34,180 bases of DNA from Sterolibacteriaceae bacterium (lineage in GTDB: Bacteria > Pseudomonadota > Gammaproteobacteria > Burkholderiales > Rhodocyclaceae), in the NCBI GenBank assembly GCA_025360425.1, contig JANYCD010000054.1, positions 1-34,180 on the forward strand, given 5' to 3'. Both the position numbers and the translations under genes were made by a program. Positions 6,989-16,077 of the stretch are shown piece after piece (position 1 is the stretch's first letter; each line of letters opens with the position of its first letter). Under the pieces are notes generated by a model. The model did no database searches. It saw nothing but the letters and a program-made list of their open reading frames with translations, and had not been told where the DNA came from.

Positions 6989-8473
6989 ATGGAAGGTGCA
7001 AACAAAGTGAGTACTGATAACAAAAAGCCGCGCGTCGCCATCATCGGCGCCGGCGCAGCCGGCATGATCATGGCCATCCGCTTGCAGAAGGCCGGATTCA
7101 ATGATTTCGTGATCTACGAAAAGGGCGAAGATGTCGGTGGTACCTGGCGCGAGAATCGCTATCCTGGTGTTGCCTGCGACGTTCCAGCGCACCACTATGC
7201 CTTCACCTTCGAACCAAACCCCGGGTGGCACAGCCGCCTTGCAGGGGGCGCGGAAATTCAGGCTTATATGAAAAGCGTGGCCGAGAAATACGGACTGCGC
7301 CCGCATATCGTTTTCGGACAAAAAATTACCTCGGCAAAGTTCGACGGCACACGCTGGCATATCAACACCGACAAGGGGCTGGTGGATCAGGCGGATTTCC
7401 TTGTTGCCGCGACCGGCCCGCTTCACGTCCCGATGATTCCGGATTTCAAGGGGCTCGACCAGTTCGCCGGACGCCATTTTCACTCTTCCGAGTGGCCCGA
7501 GGATCTCGATCCGGCAACGCTCAAGGGGAAGCGCGTCGGGGTGATCGGCAATGGTTCGTCAGGTGTGCAAATCGTATCCAGTCTTGCCAGGATAGGCGCT
7601 GACGTCACCGTCTTCGTGAGGACGCCGCAATGGGTGTTTCCCCTCGGCAACCGGTTTTTCGGCGCGACCGAGCGAGCGCTGGTGAAGACCTTTCCCTGGA
7701 TCGGACGCATGGCAGGCGGGTTCTTCAAGTGGTTCTTCGAGCACGTCTTCGCAGAAGCCGTGATTCATGACGGCTGGCAGCGCAAGTTTTTGTCCAGCCA
7801 GTGCCGCAGAAATCTTGCCAGCGTCAAGGACCCGGAGCTACAACGCAAGCTGGCCCCGCCCGACAAGCCGATGTGCCGGCGCATGGTGATGTCGGCGGAT
7901 TTTTATCCGGCATTGCAGAAATCCAACACGCATCTGGTGCAGGAAGCCATCGAGCGCGTGGAACCGAAAGGCGTCGTGACAAAGGACGGCAAGCTGCATG
8001 AGTTCGACGTTCTGGTGTTGGCCACGGGCTTCTGGACTCGCGCCTATGGACGCCCGCTGGAGCTCGTTAATGAGCAGGGCAAGACGCTGACCGAGGCGTG
8101 GAAGGACAAGGTCGGTGCCCATTTGTCGATTCACGTGCCCGGTTTTCCGAACTACCTGATTCTCGGTGGTCCCCATTCACCACGCGGCAACTTTTCCGCG
8201 ATTGCCTATTCCGAAGCGATTGTCGACCACATCATGAACTGCATCGAATTGGCCACGCGGAAGGGCTTGCGCAGCATTACCGCAAGGCAGGAAGCGATGG
8301 TCGGATTTCAGGAGAGCATCGATGCCAGACTGAAGGGGACAATCTGGATCACGGGTTGCAAGAGCTGGTACCTCGACGACAATGGCAAGCCGGAAAACTG
8401 GACCGGGACGCCGGGTGAATTCCGCGAATTGATGAGAGCGGAACTCAACCCGACCGAGTTCGACGTCGCCTGA
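6989..8473 (+). CDS. Baeyer-Villiger flavin monooxygenase
   Basis: This 494-residue FAD/NADPH enzyme would insert one oxygen from O2 next to a carbonyl, turning a ketone into an ester or lactone. GAGAAG (20-25) is the FAD Rossmann motif. FAGRHFHSSEWP (159-170) matches the type I Baeyer-Villiger fingerprint FxGxxxHxxxW(P/D) at every fixed position. GNGSSG (187-192) is the second nucleotide motif. A run of GATGFW-like residues (VLATGFW) follows near 340. ATG 6989 has GGGAG five bases upstream; a GTG at 7007 is an alternative. It follows the double EthD gene, converges on the AraC gene with a 4-bp gap, and is the strongest sign that oxygen-dependent ketone cleavage is part of this pathway. Confidence 0.93.
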   Translation: MEGANKVSTDNKKPRVAIIGAGAAGMIMAIRLQKAGFNDFVIYEKGEDVGGTWRENRYPGVACDVPAHHYAFTFEPNPGWHSRLAGGAEIQAYMKSVAEKYGLRPHIVFGQKITSAKFDGTRWHINTDKGLVDQADFLVAATGPLHVPMIPDFKGLDQFAGRHFHSSEWPEDLDPATLKGKRVGVIGNGSSGVQIVSSLARIGADVTVFVRTPQWVFPLGNRFFGATERALVKTFPWIGRMAGGFFKWFFEHVFAEAVIHDGWQRKFLSSQCRRNLASVKDPELQRKLAPPDKPMCRRMVMSADFYPALQKSNTHLVQEAIERVEPKGVVTKDGKLHEFDVLVLATGFWTRAYGRPLELVNEQGKTLTEAWKDKVGAHLSIHVPGFPNYLILGGPHSPRGNFSAIAYSEAIVDHIMNCIELATRKGLRSITARQEAMVGFQESIDARLKGTIWITGCKSWYLDDNGKPENWTGTPGEFRELMRAELNPTEFDVA

Positions 8474-8477
8474 CCGG

Positions 8478-9320
8478 TTACGCCACCAGGAGGGGCGTGC
8501 TATTTGCGAAAGACGTTTGCTGAAAAACAGCAAGGCCCCTCGCTCCCGAAAAAATATCCTTGGGCGGAAGGCCGTAGAACTGGCGCAATGAATGGCTGAA
8601 ATGCGTCGAATCCGCATAACCGGAATTCAGTGCGGCCTCCAGGAGGTTGCCACCACCATGCACGATGTGCATTACGCCGCGGGCGCGCTTCCAGGCGCGG
8701 TAGCGACGCAGCGTCGTACCCATGTGTTCGCAGAACAGATGGGTAAATCGTGAAAACGAAAGGCCTGCCTGCTCCGCGCAGGCTTCGGCAGGATGCTTTT
8801 CTGCTGCTGTCAGGCTGATGCGTTCGGCGACAAGTGCAATGCGCGGGTCCAGCTTGCGCGGTGGCGGAGGCGCATTGAAAAAGAGAGCATCGAAGTCGAG
8901 ATCGCCCGCATTTGCCCAGTTCTCGCGCAGGCACCGGAAGCCTTCGATGACCCGATCGGCCGTCTGTTCCGCACGCTCCTGGGTCCCGGCAAACCGTTCA
9001 ATCATTAGCGCCGGATCCACCGACTCAGCCTCGAGAAGTACTTCGGCAATACTTCGGTCCCGGCTCGCGACGCGATGCGGAACATAGGCCGGGACGATGG
9101 CAAACTTCGTCTCACGCATCTCCGCACCGCGCTGCCAAAGCTGGAACGGGTTGCGGAGGGACAGGTAAAGCGTCGAGGCGCCAAATATCCGGGTACCGGG
9201 CGTACCCAGCAATCCTGCGTAAGCGATTCGATTGGGTGTGATGAACATCAATCGCTCGCGTGATCGATAACGCTTCAGTGGCACACCTGGCGTCTTGCCT
9301 GTTGACTGCACATTCGGCAT
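8478..9320 (-). CDS. AraC-family transcriptional regulator
   Basis: The 280-residue protein is a paralog of the regulator at 56-865, with a C-terminal AraC/XylS DNA-binding domain (GLSFSRFTHLF, RRYRAWKRAR, DSTHFSHSLRQFYGLPPKD). Its N-terminal half also shares the layout of the paralog (RLMFITPNRIAYAGLLGTPGTRIFGA versus RVMVLNTDRILYCGLLGQRSVMTLGA), so both may sense related compounds. GAGGAG precedes the ATG. It is divergent from the SDR/MDR/ligase operon, across a 348-bp control region that contains regulon site E and a long palindrome. Probable local regulator; the target sites are inferred. Confidence 0.92.
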   Translation of the reverse strand: MPNVQSTGKTPGVPLKRYRSRERLMFITPNRIAYAGLLGTPGTRIFGASTLYLSLRNPFQLWQRGAEMRETKFAIVPAYVPHRVASRDRSIAEVLLEAESVDPALMIERFAGTQERAEQTADRVIEGFRCLRENWANAGDLDFDALFFNAPPPPRKLDPRIALVAERISLTAAEKHPAEACAEQAGLSFSRFTHLFCEHMGTTLRRYRAWKRARGVMHIVHGGGNLLEAALNSGYADSTHFSHSLRQFYGLPPKDIFSGARGLAVFQQTSFANSTPLLVA

Positions 9321-9500
9321 TGCCTCGACTCCTCAACTCTTTTATTGGTATAAACGACAGCGCAGTACTCAAGTTGTCATTGTAATGGGGCGAATGAATC
9401 CTACTATCTTTCTGTCCCCACCATTTGAATAAAGATGCCATGCTAATCGGGGGCGACAATGGCTGACACGACTGAATGAATTGCGGCAGTGCATCATGGT

Positions 9501-9525
9501 TTGGTCAGCGCCCCGCGCTGTCCAA
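9501..9525. promoter_or_regulatory. Near-perfect 25-bp palindrome
   Basis: TTGG-T-CAGCGC-CCC-GCGCTG-T-CCAA reads as an inverted repeat with 10 of 11 arm positions pairing. It ends two bases before regulon site E (9527-9546), the position of an upstream activator or operator site. I did not see the same palindrome at the other copies of the element. Confidence 0.5.
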
Positions 9526-9526
9526 T

Positions 9527-9570
9527 TGACCAGTTGGTGCAAGACATCGTCGATTGATCGCCGGTAACGT
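9527..9570 (+). promoter_or_regulatory. Regulon promoter for SDR/MDR/ligase operon (site E)
   Basis: TGACCAGTTGGTGCAAGACA at 9527-9546 is the shared element. AAGACA is the presumed -35 and TAACGT (9565-9570) the -10, spaced 18 bp. The leader to 9669 would be about 92 bases. Confidence 0.62.
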
Positions 9571-9668
9571 CTGCCCCATGTGATCCAACGCGAGCAATCG
9601 GGCCGATCTGCAATCCCCCGATACGCAAAGAACACCAATATGGATTTTCAACACGGAGAAATCAGACC

Positions 9669-10451
9669 ATGGACTACAGCGCGACAACCCCGGATTTTCC
9701 CAGTGATGGCTGTGCCATCGTTTTCGGCGCCTCTGGCGGCATCGGTCAGGCGACCGCCGGCTTGCTCGCAGCACGCGGTTGCAATGTAGTGGCAACCTAT
9801 CGTTCCCGCGTGGATCCGGTCAATGAAGTGGTGGCCGACATTCGAAAGCTCGGCCGCAAGGCGACCGCGATGGCATGCGATGCGACCAAGCGCGCATCCG
9901 TCGAAAAAGTGGTGAGCGAGGCCTTGAAGGAGTACGGGCGCATTCACACGGTGGTATCGGCCAGCGGACTCATATTCGAGACCGGCCCGATGGTCGACTT
10001 CAAGGACGAGGCGTTTCGCGATGTGATCGAGACGGATGTGTTTGGCTTTTTCAACATTGCCAAAGCCGTGGTGCCCGCCATGCGCAAGAGTGGCGGAGGA
10101 TCGATTACGGCACTCATTACATCGGCAGTTGGTAAAACAGTGCCGCAAGATGCCCTCTCGGCAACGCCCAAGGCTGCGGTGTCGATGATGGTCCGCCAAT
10201 TGGCCATGGAGGAAGGGAGCCATGGACTCCGCATCAATGCGATCGGTCCGGGCGTGGTGGATGGCGGCATGGTGATTGAAATGCGCAAGGGACCGGCAAA
10301 GGTGCTGCTTGACCTGGCCGTCGGCGCGACTCCGCTGGGGCGCTTGGCCGAGTGCATGGAAATCGCGGAAGCCGTCGCCTTCATTGCCTCATCCAAGGCG
10401 TCATACATCACAGGCCAGCAACTGATGGTGGACGGCGGACTATCGGCGTGA
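9669..10451 (+). CDS. SDR-family protein lacking the catalytic tyrosine
   Basis: The 260-residue protein has the SDR fold: a cofactor motif FGASGGIG, a serine in LITSAVGK and a C-terminal GQQLMVDGG. The active-site YxxxK is, however, SxxxK: the codons before the lysine in ATPKAAV read Ser-Ala-Thr-Pro-Lys, with TCG where the Tyr should be. Normal alcohol dehydrogenase chemistry is therefore doubtful, unless another residue substitutes. GGAGA (9655-9659) precedes the ATG. It is the first gene of a tightly overlapping operon: its stop TGA overlaps the GTG start of the following MDR gene. Confidence 0.9.
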   Translation: MDYSATTPDFPSDGCAIVFGASGGIGQATAGLLAARGCNVVATYRSRVDPVNEVVADIRKLGRKATAMACDATKRASVEKVVSEALKEYGRIHTVVSASGLIFETGPMVDFKDEAFRDVIETDVFGFFNIAKAVVPAMRKSGGGSITALITSAVGKTVPQDALSATPKAAVSMMVRQLAMEEGSHGLRINAIGPGVVDGGMVIEMRKGPAKVLLDLAVGATPLGRLAECMEIAEAVAFIASSKASYITGQQLMVDGGLSA

Positions 10452-11446
10452 CGCAGGCAGTACGCATGTGGAGATCCACCCGTTTCGGCGCGCCACGAGA
10501 CGTGCTGAATCTGGAGGAAACCCAACTGCCATCCTTGAAGAAAGGAACCCTGTTGATCAGGGTGATGGCGTGCGGAGTCGGCCTTCCCGATCTGTTGATG
10601 ACAAAGGGTGTCTACTCGCTGGTTCCACAACCGCCCGTGACGCCGGGACAGGAAGTTGCCGGGGAAGTCGTTGCCACCGGGTCCGGATCAAGCTTCGCTG
10701 TCGGAGACAGAGTGATGGGAATCACCCTGTTTACCCGCGGTTCGGGCGGTTACGCAGACTACGCCATGACCAAGGAATCGCGCAGCCGGCGAATTCCTTC
10801 CACCTTTTCGGATGAGGAAGCCGCGGGGTTTCTGATTGCCTACCGAACGGCATACGCAGCGCTGGTGGAACGCGCTGCGCTTGCATGCAATGAAGTCCTG
10901 CTGGTGCTCGGTGCTGCGGGCAGTTCGGGCGTCGCAGCGATTCAGTTGGGGAAAGCACTGGGCGCCACGGTGATCGCTGTAGCCGGCAGCGGCGACAAGC
11001 GGGCGTTCTGTCTTTCCGCAGGCGCCAATCATGTCCTCGATTACAAAACCTGCGATATCCCGACAGAGGTTCTGCGCATCACCGCAAACAATGGAGCGGA
11101 CGTCATCTTCGATCCGGTTGGTGGCGAACTCGGCACCAAAGCACTCAAATGCATTGCCCGATTCGGACGTCTTGCCCTGATCGGCTTCGCCAGTGGATCG
11201 TGGCCCACACTCGACCCGGCGGACATGGTGATGCGCAATTATTCTGCGGTCGGTGTGTTCCTTGGCGGCTTCTCGGCAGAGGAAGATGTGATCGCTTTTG
11301 ACCGGCTCTGCGAAATGGCAGAACGACGCGCGCTGAAAACATTGATCGGCAAAGTAGGCTCCTTCGCGGAAGTTCCGGAGATCATTCATTTGCTCGAATC
11401 CAATCCGCCGCCCGGGAAACTGGTGGTTCGTATCGCCGCGTCATGA
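10448..11446 (+). CDS. MDR-family quinone-oxidoreductase-like protein
   Basis: This 332-residue zinc-independent medium-chain dehydrogenase/reductase has a GroES-like N-terminal half (TPGQEVAGEVVATGSGSSF, VGDRVMG) and a Rossmann half with LGAAGSSGVAAIQLGK. No zinc-ligand cysteines of the alcohol dehydrogenase type are visible, so it is a quinone or enoyl reductase rather than an alcohol dehydrogenase. GTG 10448 overlaps the stop of the SDR gene (GTGA); ATG 10466 is a possible alternative. It resembles the protein at 20899-21873. Its end overlaps the ligase start by ATGA, so the three genes are translationally coupled. Confidence 0.88.
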   Translation: MTQAVRMWRSTRFGAPRDVLNLEETQLPSLKKGTLLIRVMACGVGLPDLLMTKGVYSLVPQPPVTPGQEVAGEVVATGSGSSFAVGDRVMGITLFTRGSGGYADYAMTKESRSRRIPSTFSDEEAAGFLIAYRTAYAALVERAALACNEVLLVLGAAGSSGVAAIQLGKALGATVIAVAGSGDKRAFCLSAGANHVLDYKTCDIPTEVLRITANNGADVIFDPVGGELGTKALKCIARFGRLALIGFASGSWPTLDPADMVMRNYSAVGVFLGGFSAEEDVIAFDRLCEMAERRALKTLIGKVGSFAEVPEIIHLLESNPPPGKLVVRIAAS

Positions 11447-13005
11447 AAACAAGGTCCTTTTCTGCAGAAGTACCCAACCCCGCCGGCCTGGCGGAATGGT
11501 TTTATCGTCGCGCGCTGCGCGGCTCCGGGCGGCCCGCGATCACTTACGACGGCATGACATTGAGCTACGGTAACTTGCAGGCCAAAGCGGAATGCCTGTC
11601 GGCCGTACTACAGGCGGGCGGTGTCAAGGCCGGCGACCGGGTGGCGTTTCTGGGCTTCAACCATCCGCTGGTTCTTGTAACGCTTTTCGCGTCGGCTCGA
11701 ATCGGCGCGATTTTCATTCCGCTCAACTTTCGTCTGACCCGTCACGAGCTTGAGTTCATCATCAACGATGCCGGCGTTCATACGCTGATCGTCGATGCGG
11801 ACCATTGCGCAACCATCGACCTGGCCAAGGCGACTCTGCCTTGCAAGAGATATCTCCGGTCAGGTACGGGGACGACACGTGCAGGCTGGGAGCAGGTCGA
11901 GACACTGATGGATGAAGTCTCGAATGTGCCGCCCGCAGTGGACGTATTGGCGGGAGATGTTGCTGCGATCATGTACACCTCCGGCACCACCGGCCAGCCC
12001 AAGGGCGCCATGCTGACGCATGGCAATCTGTGGGCGAACAATATCAACTGGATGCTGGCCGTCGACTATGCGTCGGACGATACGGTATTGAACTGCGCGC
12101 CCTTGTTCCATGTCGGCGGTCTTTGCGTGACCGTGTTGCCCACGCTATTGGCCGGCGGACACGTGGTGCTCCAGCGCAGCTTCGTCGCTGAAGGATTTCT
12201 CCGCGCCATCAAGCGGCACCGGGTGAGCGTGGCCTTCGCCGTGCCGGCCATGCTGCTGGCGGTGACCCAGCTATCGTCGTTCAATCAGGCAGACCTGTCG
12301 AGCCTGCGTCTGATCATTGCCGGCGGTGCCCCCGTCCCGGAACCGCTGCTGCGGCTTTTCAATGGCCGCGGAATTCCGTTGAGCCAGGGCTTCGGCATGA
12401 CCGAGAGTGCTTCGGCTGTAACCTTCCTCGAAGCCGAACTTGCGATGAGCAAGCTGGGTTCCTGCGGCAAGGCCACGGCGCTGAGCGAGATACACCTGAT
12501 CGACGAAACGGGTGCGGCGATTACGGCACCTGACGTCAAGGGTGAAATCTGCATGCGCGGAGAGAACGTGACGCCAGGCTACTGGAACCGCCCGCAGGCG
12601 ACAGCGGAGGCATTGGACAAGGACGGGTGGTTCCGCAGCGGCGACATCGGCTATCTTGATGCCGACGGCTACCTCTATGTCTGCGACCGCTTGAAGGACA
12701 TGATCATCAGCGGCGGGGAGAATATCTATCCGGCCGAAATCGAGAGTGTGCTTTACGCCCATCCCGCGGTTGTCGAAGTGGCCGTGGTGGGTGCGCCCGA
12801 TGATCGCTGGGGCGAGCGTGCGGTGGCGTTCGTGGCGGTCAAACCCGGTGCATTGCTGAGCTTCGAAGAGATGCAGAGCTTTGCCGCAGACCATCTGGCG
12901 CGCTACAAGCTGCCGCGCGAACTGCGGCTCGTGGATGCGCTGCCGCGTAACTCCAACGGCAAGGTGCAGAAGACGGAACTTCGTCAGAGGTGTAAAGCAA
13001 CGTAG
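11443..13005 (+). CDS. Acyl-CoA ligase (AMP-forming)
   Basis: This 520-residue ANL-superfamily ligase is a close paralog of the protein at 2233-3741. It has YTSGTTGQPKG, GFGMTES, VCDRLKDMIISGGENIYPAE and a C-terminal catalytic lysine in SNGK (K507). The adenylate motif differs slightly (SQGFGMTESAS versus HQGYGMTETTT), which may reflect different acid substrates. It starts inside the stop of the MDR gene (ATGA) and ends 15 bp before the convergent acyl-CoA dehydrogenase. Confidence 0.95.
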   Translation: MKTRSFSAEVPNPAGLAEWFYRRALRGSGRPAITYDGMTLSYGNLQAKAECLSAVLQAGGVKAGDRVAFLGFNHPLVLVTLFASARIGAIFIPLNFRLTRHELEFIINDAGVHTLIVDADHCATIDLAKATLPCKRYLRSGTGTTRAGWEQVETLMDEVSNVPPAVDVLAGDVAAIMYTSGTTGQPKGAMLTHGNLWANNINWMLAVDYASDDTVLNCAPLFHVGGLCVTVLPTLLAGGHVVLQRSFVAEGFLRAIKRHRVSVAFAVPAMLLAVTQLSSFNQADLSSLRLIIAGGAPVPEPLLRLFNGRGIPLSQGFGMTESASAVTFLEAELAMSKLGSCGKATALSEIHLIDETGAAITAPDVKGEICMRGENVTPGYWNRPQATAEALDKDGWFRSGDIGYLDADGYLYVCDRLKDMIISGGENIYPAEIESVLYAHPAVVEVAVVGAPDDRWGERAVAFVAVKPGALLSFEEMQSFAADHLARYKLPRELRLVDALPRNSNGKVQKTELRQRCKAT

Positions 13006-13020
13006 CCGACTTCGCCTGGT

Positions 13021-14175
13021 TCAATAGCCGAGCTTGTTGGCCGCCAACTCTTTCAGGATGTCCTCGGCGCCGCCGCCGATCATGATTCCCTTGACGTCGC
13101 GGTAGATCCGTTCCGACTTCATGCCGCGCATGAAACCCATCCCGCCGAGGAGCTGTACCGATTGATCAGCGCACCAGCGCATGGTCTGGCCGGCATGATT
13201 CTTCAGCATGCACAACTCGGCGATGAAGGGATCGCTGCGATCACCGGCATCCATGCGCGCAGTGGCCTGCTCTATCCAGGTGCGAGTCGACGTCAGGCGC
13301 ATCTTCATGTCGACCAGCTTGTGCCTTACGACCTGGTGCCGGATCAGGGGTTGCCCGAAGGTTTCGCGTTCGCGCGCCCACGCCAATGCCTCTTCGAAAC
13401 AGACTTCGGCAAACGAGCAGGCCTCGTCGGCCATGAGCAGGCGTTCGCCGTTGAAGTTCTCCATCAACGTGCGAAATCCGCTGCCTTCCTTGCCCATCAG
13501 GTTCGCCACCGGTACCCGGCAAGCGTCAAAATGCAGCGTGGCCGTATCGGAAGTCCACCAACCCATTTTCTTCAGCGCTGTGCGGCTGAAGCCGGGCCGG
13601 TCACGCTCAATCAGCAACATGGAAATACCGCGTGCACCCTCACCGCCGGTGCGAACAGCCACGGCGTAATAATCGGCACGCACCCCGTTGGAGATGAATG
13701 TCTTCTCGCCATCGACCACAAAATGGTCGCCGTCAAGTCGCGCCCTGGTTCGCAGGTTGGCCACATCGGAGCCGCCCGATGGTTCGGTGATGGCGCAGGC
13801 GGCGATGCTTTCACCGGCAAGGATGGATGGCAGCGTGCGCTGCTTCTGTTCCTCGGTACCAAGCGCGATCATGGGCTGCACGAAAATCGAGTGCGTGAAC
13901 AGGCAGACAAACAGCCCACCTGAACCGGCCCGCGCAATTTCCTGAATCGCGATCGAGCGCATCGCCAAACTCGCCGACGTACCGCCGTATTCCTCGGGGT
14001 AGCCAAGCCCGAGGATGCCCAGCGCACCTGCCTTACGATATATATCGCGCGGCAGTTCGCCCGCTTCATCCCACTCATCGACGTGCGGCGCCAGTTCGCG
14101 TTCGACGAAGCGGCGTATCTGGGTGCGGAAGGAGTCGAGCTCTTCAGGCGTTTCTATGATATTGCTGCTGTTCAT
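13021..14175 (-). CDS. Acyl-CoA dehydrogenase
   Basis: The 384-residue flavoprotein is a close paralog of 884-2053, with ITEPSGGSD, LLGGMGFMRG and a helix-G glutamate in GERLLMA matching the alternative catalytic base of isovaleryl/long-chain dehydrogenases. ATG 14175 (MNSSNIIETPEELDSFR) is chosen over a longer frame because the family homology starts here and the extension runs into the preceding gene. It is the last gene of the leftward molybdoenzyme operon, 23 bp after the HSL hydrolase. Confidence 0.94.
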   Translation of the reverse strand: MNSSNIIETPEELDSFRTQIRRFVERELAPHVDEWDEAGELPRDIYRKAGALGILGLGYPEEYGGTSASLAMRSIAIQEIARAGSGGLFVCLFTHSIFVQPMIALGTEEQKQRTLPSILAGESIAACAITEPSGGSDVANLRTRARLDGDHFVVDGEKTFISNGVRADYYAVAVRTGGEGARGISMLLIERDRPGFSRTALKKMGWWTSDTATLHFDACRVPVANLMGKEGSGFRTLMENFNGERLLMADEACSFAEVCFEEALAWARERETFGQPLIRHQVVRHKLVDMKMRLTSTRTWIEQATARMDAGDRSDPFIAELCMLKNHAGQTMRWCADQSVQLLGGMGFMRGMKSERIYRDVKGIMIGGGAEDILKELAANKLGY

Positions 14176-14198
14176 GTTGCTTGAATAAAAGTGGATGG

Positions 14199-15095
14199 TC
14201 AGTTGATGTGCTTCCGGACGAATGCGCCGAGTTCCTGGATCGATTTTTCGCCTTCGTCCACCCGGCTGGCGAAGATCTGGAAGACGTGGACCATGCCTTC
14301 CCATTTTTTAAACTGGACATCGACACCTGCCTTGGTGGCGCTCGCGGCAAGGCGAACAGAATCGTCAAGCAGGGTTTCGCGCGAACCGACATGAATCATC
14401 AGTGGTGGCAAACCGCCAAGATCGGCATAGAGCGGCGAGGCGAGCGGTGTGCGGTACTCCCCCGATTGCACATAGGACGCCGACATCACGGCGACCATGG
14501 GTTTATGCACCATCGGATCTTCCGCATCCTTGGTAATCATGGATTCGCCGGTGCACTCCAGATCGACCCAGGGCGACATCAATGCCGCGCAGGCCGGCAG
14601 GGAATTCCCAGCTTGTTTGAGCGCAACCAATGTCGCGGTACTCAGGCCACCACCGGCAGAATCGCCCGCGATCGCCAGATGCTTCGGCGACACACCCTGC
14701 TTCAGCAACCAGCGGTACGCGGCAACTGCATCGTCCAGTGCTGCGGGAAACGGGTTCTCCGGAGCAAGGCGGTAGTCGAGTGCCAGCACGCGTGCCTTTG
14801 CGGCGCGCGACAGTCGTTCGCAGACATCGCGATGCGAGTGGATCGATCCGAGCACGTAACCTCCGCCGTGAAGGTAAAGAATTACGCGATCGCTTCTTGC
14901 TTCCGGCGCACTGATCCATTCCGCCCTGACGCCGCCGGCGCTGACCGGCTCGGCTTTGGCGCCGACCACGGGCTTCACGTTCGAGAACAGGTTGTCCCAA
15001 TCCTGACGGATGGTGGTGATCGGCGTTTCCGGTCCCCAGCTGTTGAACACGGCGACGACTTCTTGGACGACTGATTCGAGTTGTTGCAGTGACAT
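14199..15095 (-). CDS. HSL-family alpha/beta hydrolase
   Basis: This 298-residue hormone-sensitive-lipase-type esterase would hydrolyse an ester or lactone. HGGG (76-79) supplies the oxyanion hole, GDSAGG places the nucleophile at S146, and D244 (LLDDS) and H270 (MVHVF) complete the triad. GGAGG precedes the ATG. It is third in the leftward operon, between a crotonase and an acyl-CoA dehydrogenase. A twin of identical length with all catalytic positions at the same numbers is at 28827-29723. With a Baeyer-Villiger enzyme nearby, a lactone or ester product of that enzyme is a reasonable substrate; this is inference. Confidence 0.93.
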   Translation of the reverse strand: MSLQQLESVVQEVVAVFNSWGPETPITTIRQDWDNLFSNVKPVVGAKAEPVSAGGVRAEWISAPEARSDRVILYLHGGGYVLGSIHSHRDVCERLSRAAKARVLALDYRLAPENPFPAALDDAVAAYRWLLKQGVSPKHLAIAGDSAGGGLSTATLVALKQAGNSLPACAALMSPWVDLECTGESMITKDAEDPMVHKPMVAVMSASYVQSGEYRTPLASPLYADLGGLPPLMIHVGSRETLLDDSVRLAASATKAGVDVQFKKWEGMVHVFQIFASRVDEGEKSIQELGAFVRKHIN

Positions 15096-15169
15096 TCAGC
15101 TTTCCTCCAGTGTGTACGGGACTGTCTGCACCGTGTGCATTGATATTTCCGGCAGTGTCATGATCAGAA

Positions 15170-15991
15170 TTATTTTTTCCGCCGCGGCTTGTCACCACCG
15201 ACAAACGATTCGATGCGCGCCGCAAGTTCGGGCCGCGCACAGAGGTCGCGTTGCTGCAGGCGTTCGAGTTCGAGCATTTGCCGAAAGTCGGTGCCGAAGG
15301 CAGCATCGACCAGATTGCGTGTCGCCATGGTCGTTTCAAGCGGAATGCCGGCAAGCACGCGTGCATGCGCTTGGGCGCGGGCCAGAAGCAAGGCATCTTC
15401 CACGACCTCCCAGATCAGGCCAAGCGCCGCCGCGCGTTCAGCGCTGATGGTTTCTCCTAGCAGGATTCCGGACAGCGCCACACCACGCCCGGCGATGCGC
15501 GGCAACAACCAATTCGCCCCAAGGTCGGCGACGATGCCCAGCTGGGTTGCCTGCACAAATTTTAACTTGCCCGACGTGCCACACACCACCACATCTGCAC
15601 AAAGCGCAATGCCGGCGCCGCCTCCGGCCGCGATGCCGTTGATTGCGGTGACGACCGGTTTGGGGAAGTCCATGAGATCGAGCATTAGCGGATTAAATCT
15701 CTGCTGCATCCCGTCGCTGACCTGATGCCCTGTGTCCGAATGTCGACCTTCACTGCGTGTTCCGAGGAAAGTGTTCAGATCAGCACCGGCGCAGAAGGCG
15801 CGGCCGGCGCCCGTGATCACCATCGCCTTGCAATTTTCATCTGCGGCCAGTTGCGCCAGGGCAGCTCTGAGTTCGTCGAGCAGCACGTTGTCCAGGGCAT
15901 TGAAGCGATCCGGGCGATTCATTGTGAGAGTTGCAACACCATCCTCGTCGATCATGGTCAACACAGTTTTCATAGAGATAACCTGAGTCAC
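15170..15991 (-). CDS. Enoyl-CoA hydratase/isomerase (PaaG-like)
   Basis: This crotonase-fold enzyme of up to 273 residues has the oxyanion-hole segments AFCAGADL and NGIAAGGGAGIAL. The hydratase glutamate of the PEI.LG motif is absent (QATQLGIVADLGA). An aspartate in VADLGA sits where PaaG-type and delta3-delta2-enoyl-CoA isomerases carry their catalytic acid, so isomerase activity is more likely than hydration. GTG 15991 and ATG 15973 are both possible starts; the second fits the family N-terminus better. It follows the molybdoenzyme gene by 86 bp and ends 74 bp before the HSL hydrolase. Confidence 0.88.
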   Translation of the reverse strand: MTQVISMKTVLTMIDEDGVATLTMNRPDRFNALDNVLLDELRAALAQLAADENCKAMVITGAGRAFCAGADLNTFLGTRSEGRHSDTGHQVSDGMQQRFNPLMLDLMDFPKPVVTAINGIAAGGGAGIALCADVVVCGTSGKLKFVQATQLGIVADLGANWLLPRIAGRGVALSGILLGETISAERAAALGLIWEVVEDALLLARAQAHARVLAGIPLETTMATRNLVDAAFGTDFRQMLELERLQQRDLCARPELAARIESFVGGDKPRRKK

Positions 15992-16077
15992 TTCATTCCG
16001 AATTCGAAGCCGAAATTATTCCCGGACAGTATGGCGTGGCAGACAACTCCCCCACACCCGCCTAGTTTGCCAGTCAT

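Larger units (their letters stand above)
9321..9668. other. Divergent control region
   Basis: These 348 bases between the AraC gene and the SDR operon hold no credible gene. The left part (9321-9500) is relatively AT-rich and must contain the AraC promoter, but I could not pick a convincing one. The right part contains the 25-bp palindrome and regulon site E. Confidence 0.6.

Noticed and set aside
15121..15140. Degenerate element (minus strand GGTGCAGACAG) before the HSL hydrolase
   Set aside because: It needs a one-base gap to align and has no convincing -10; the gene is better explained as part of the molybdoenzyme operon.
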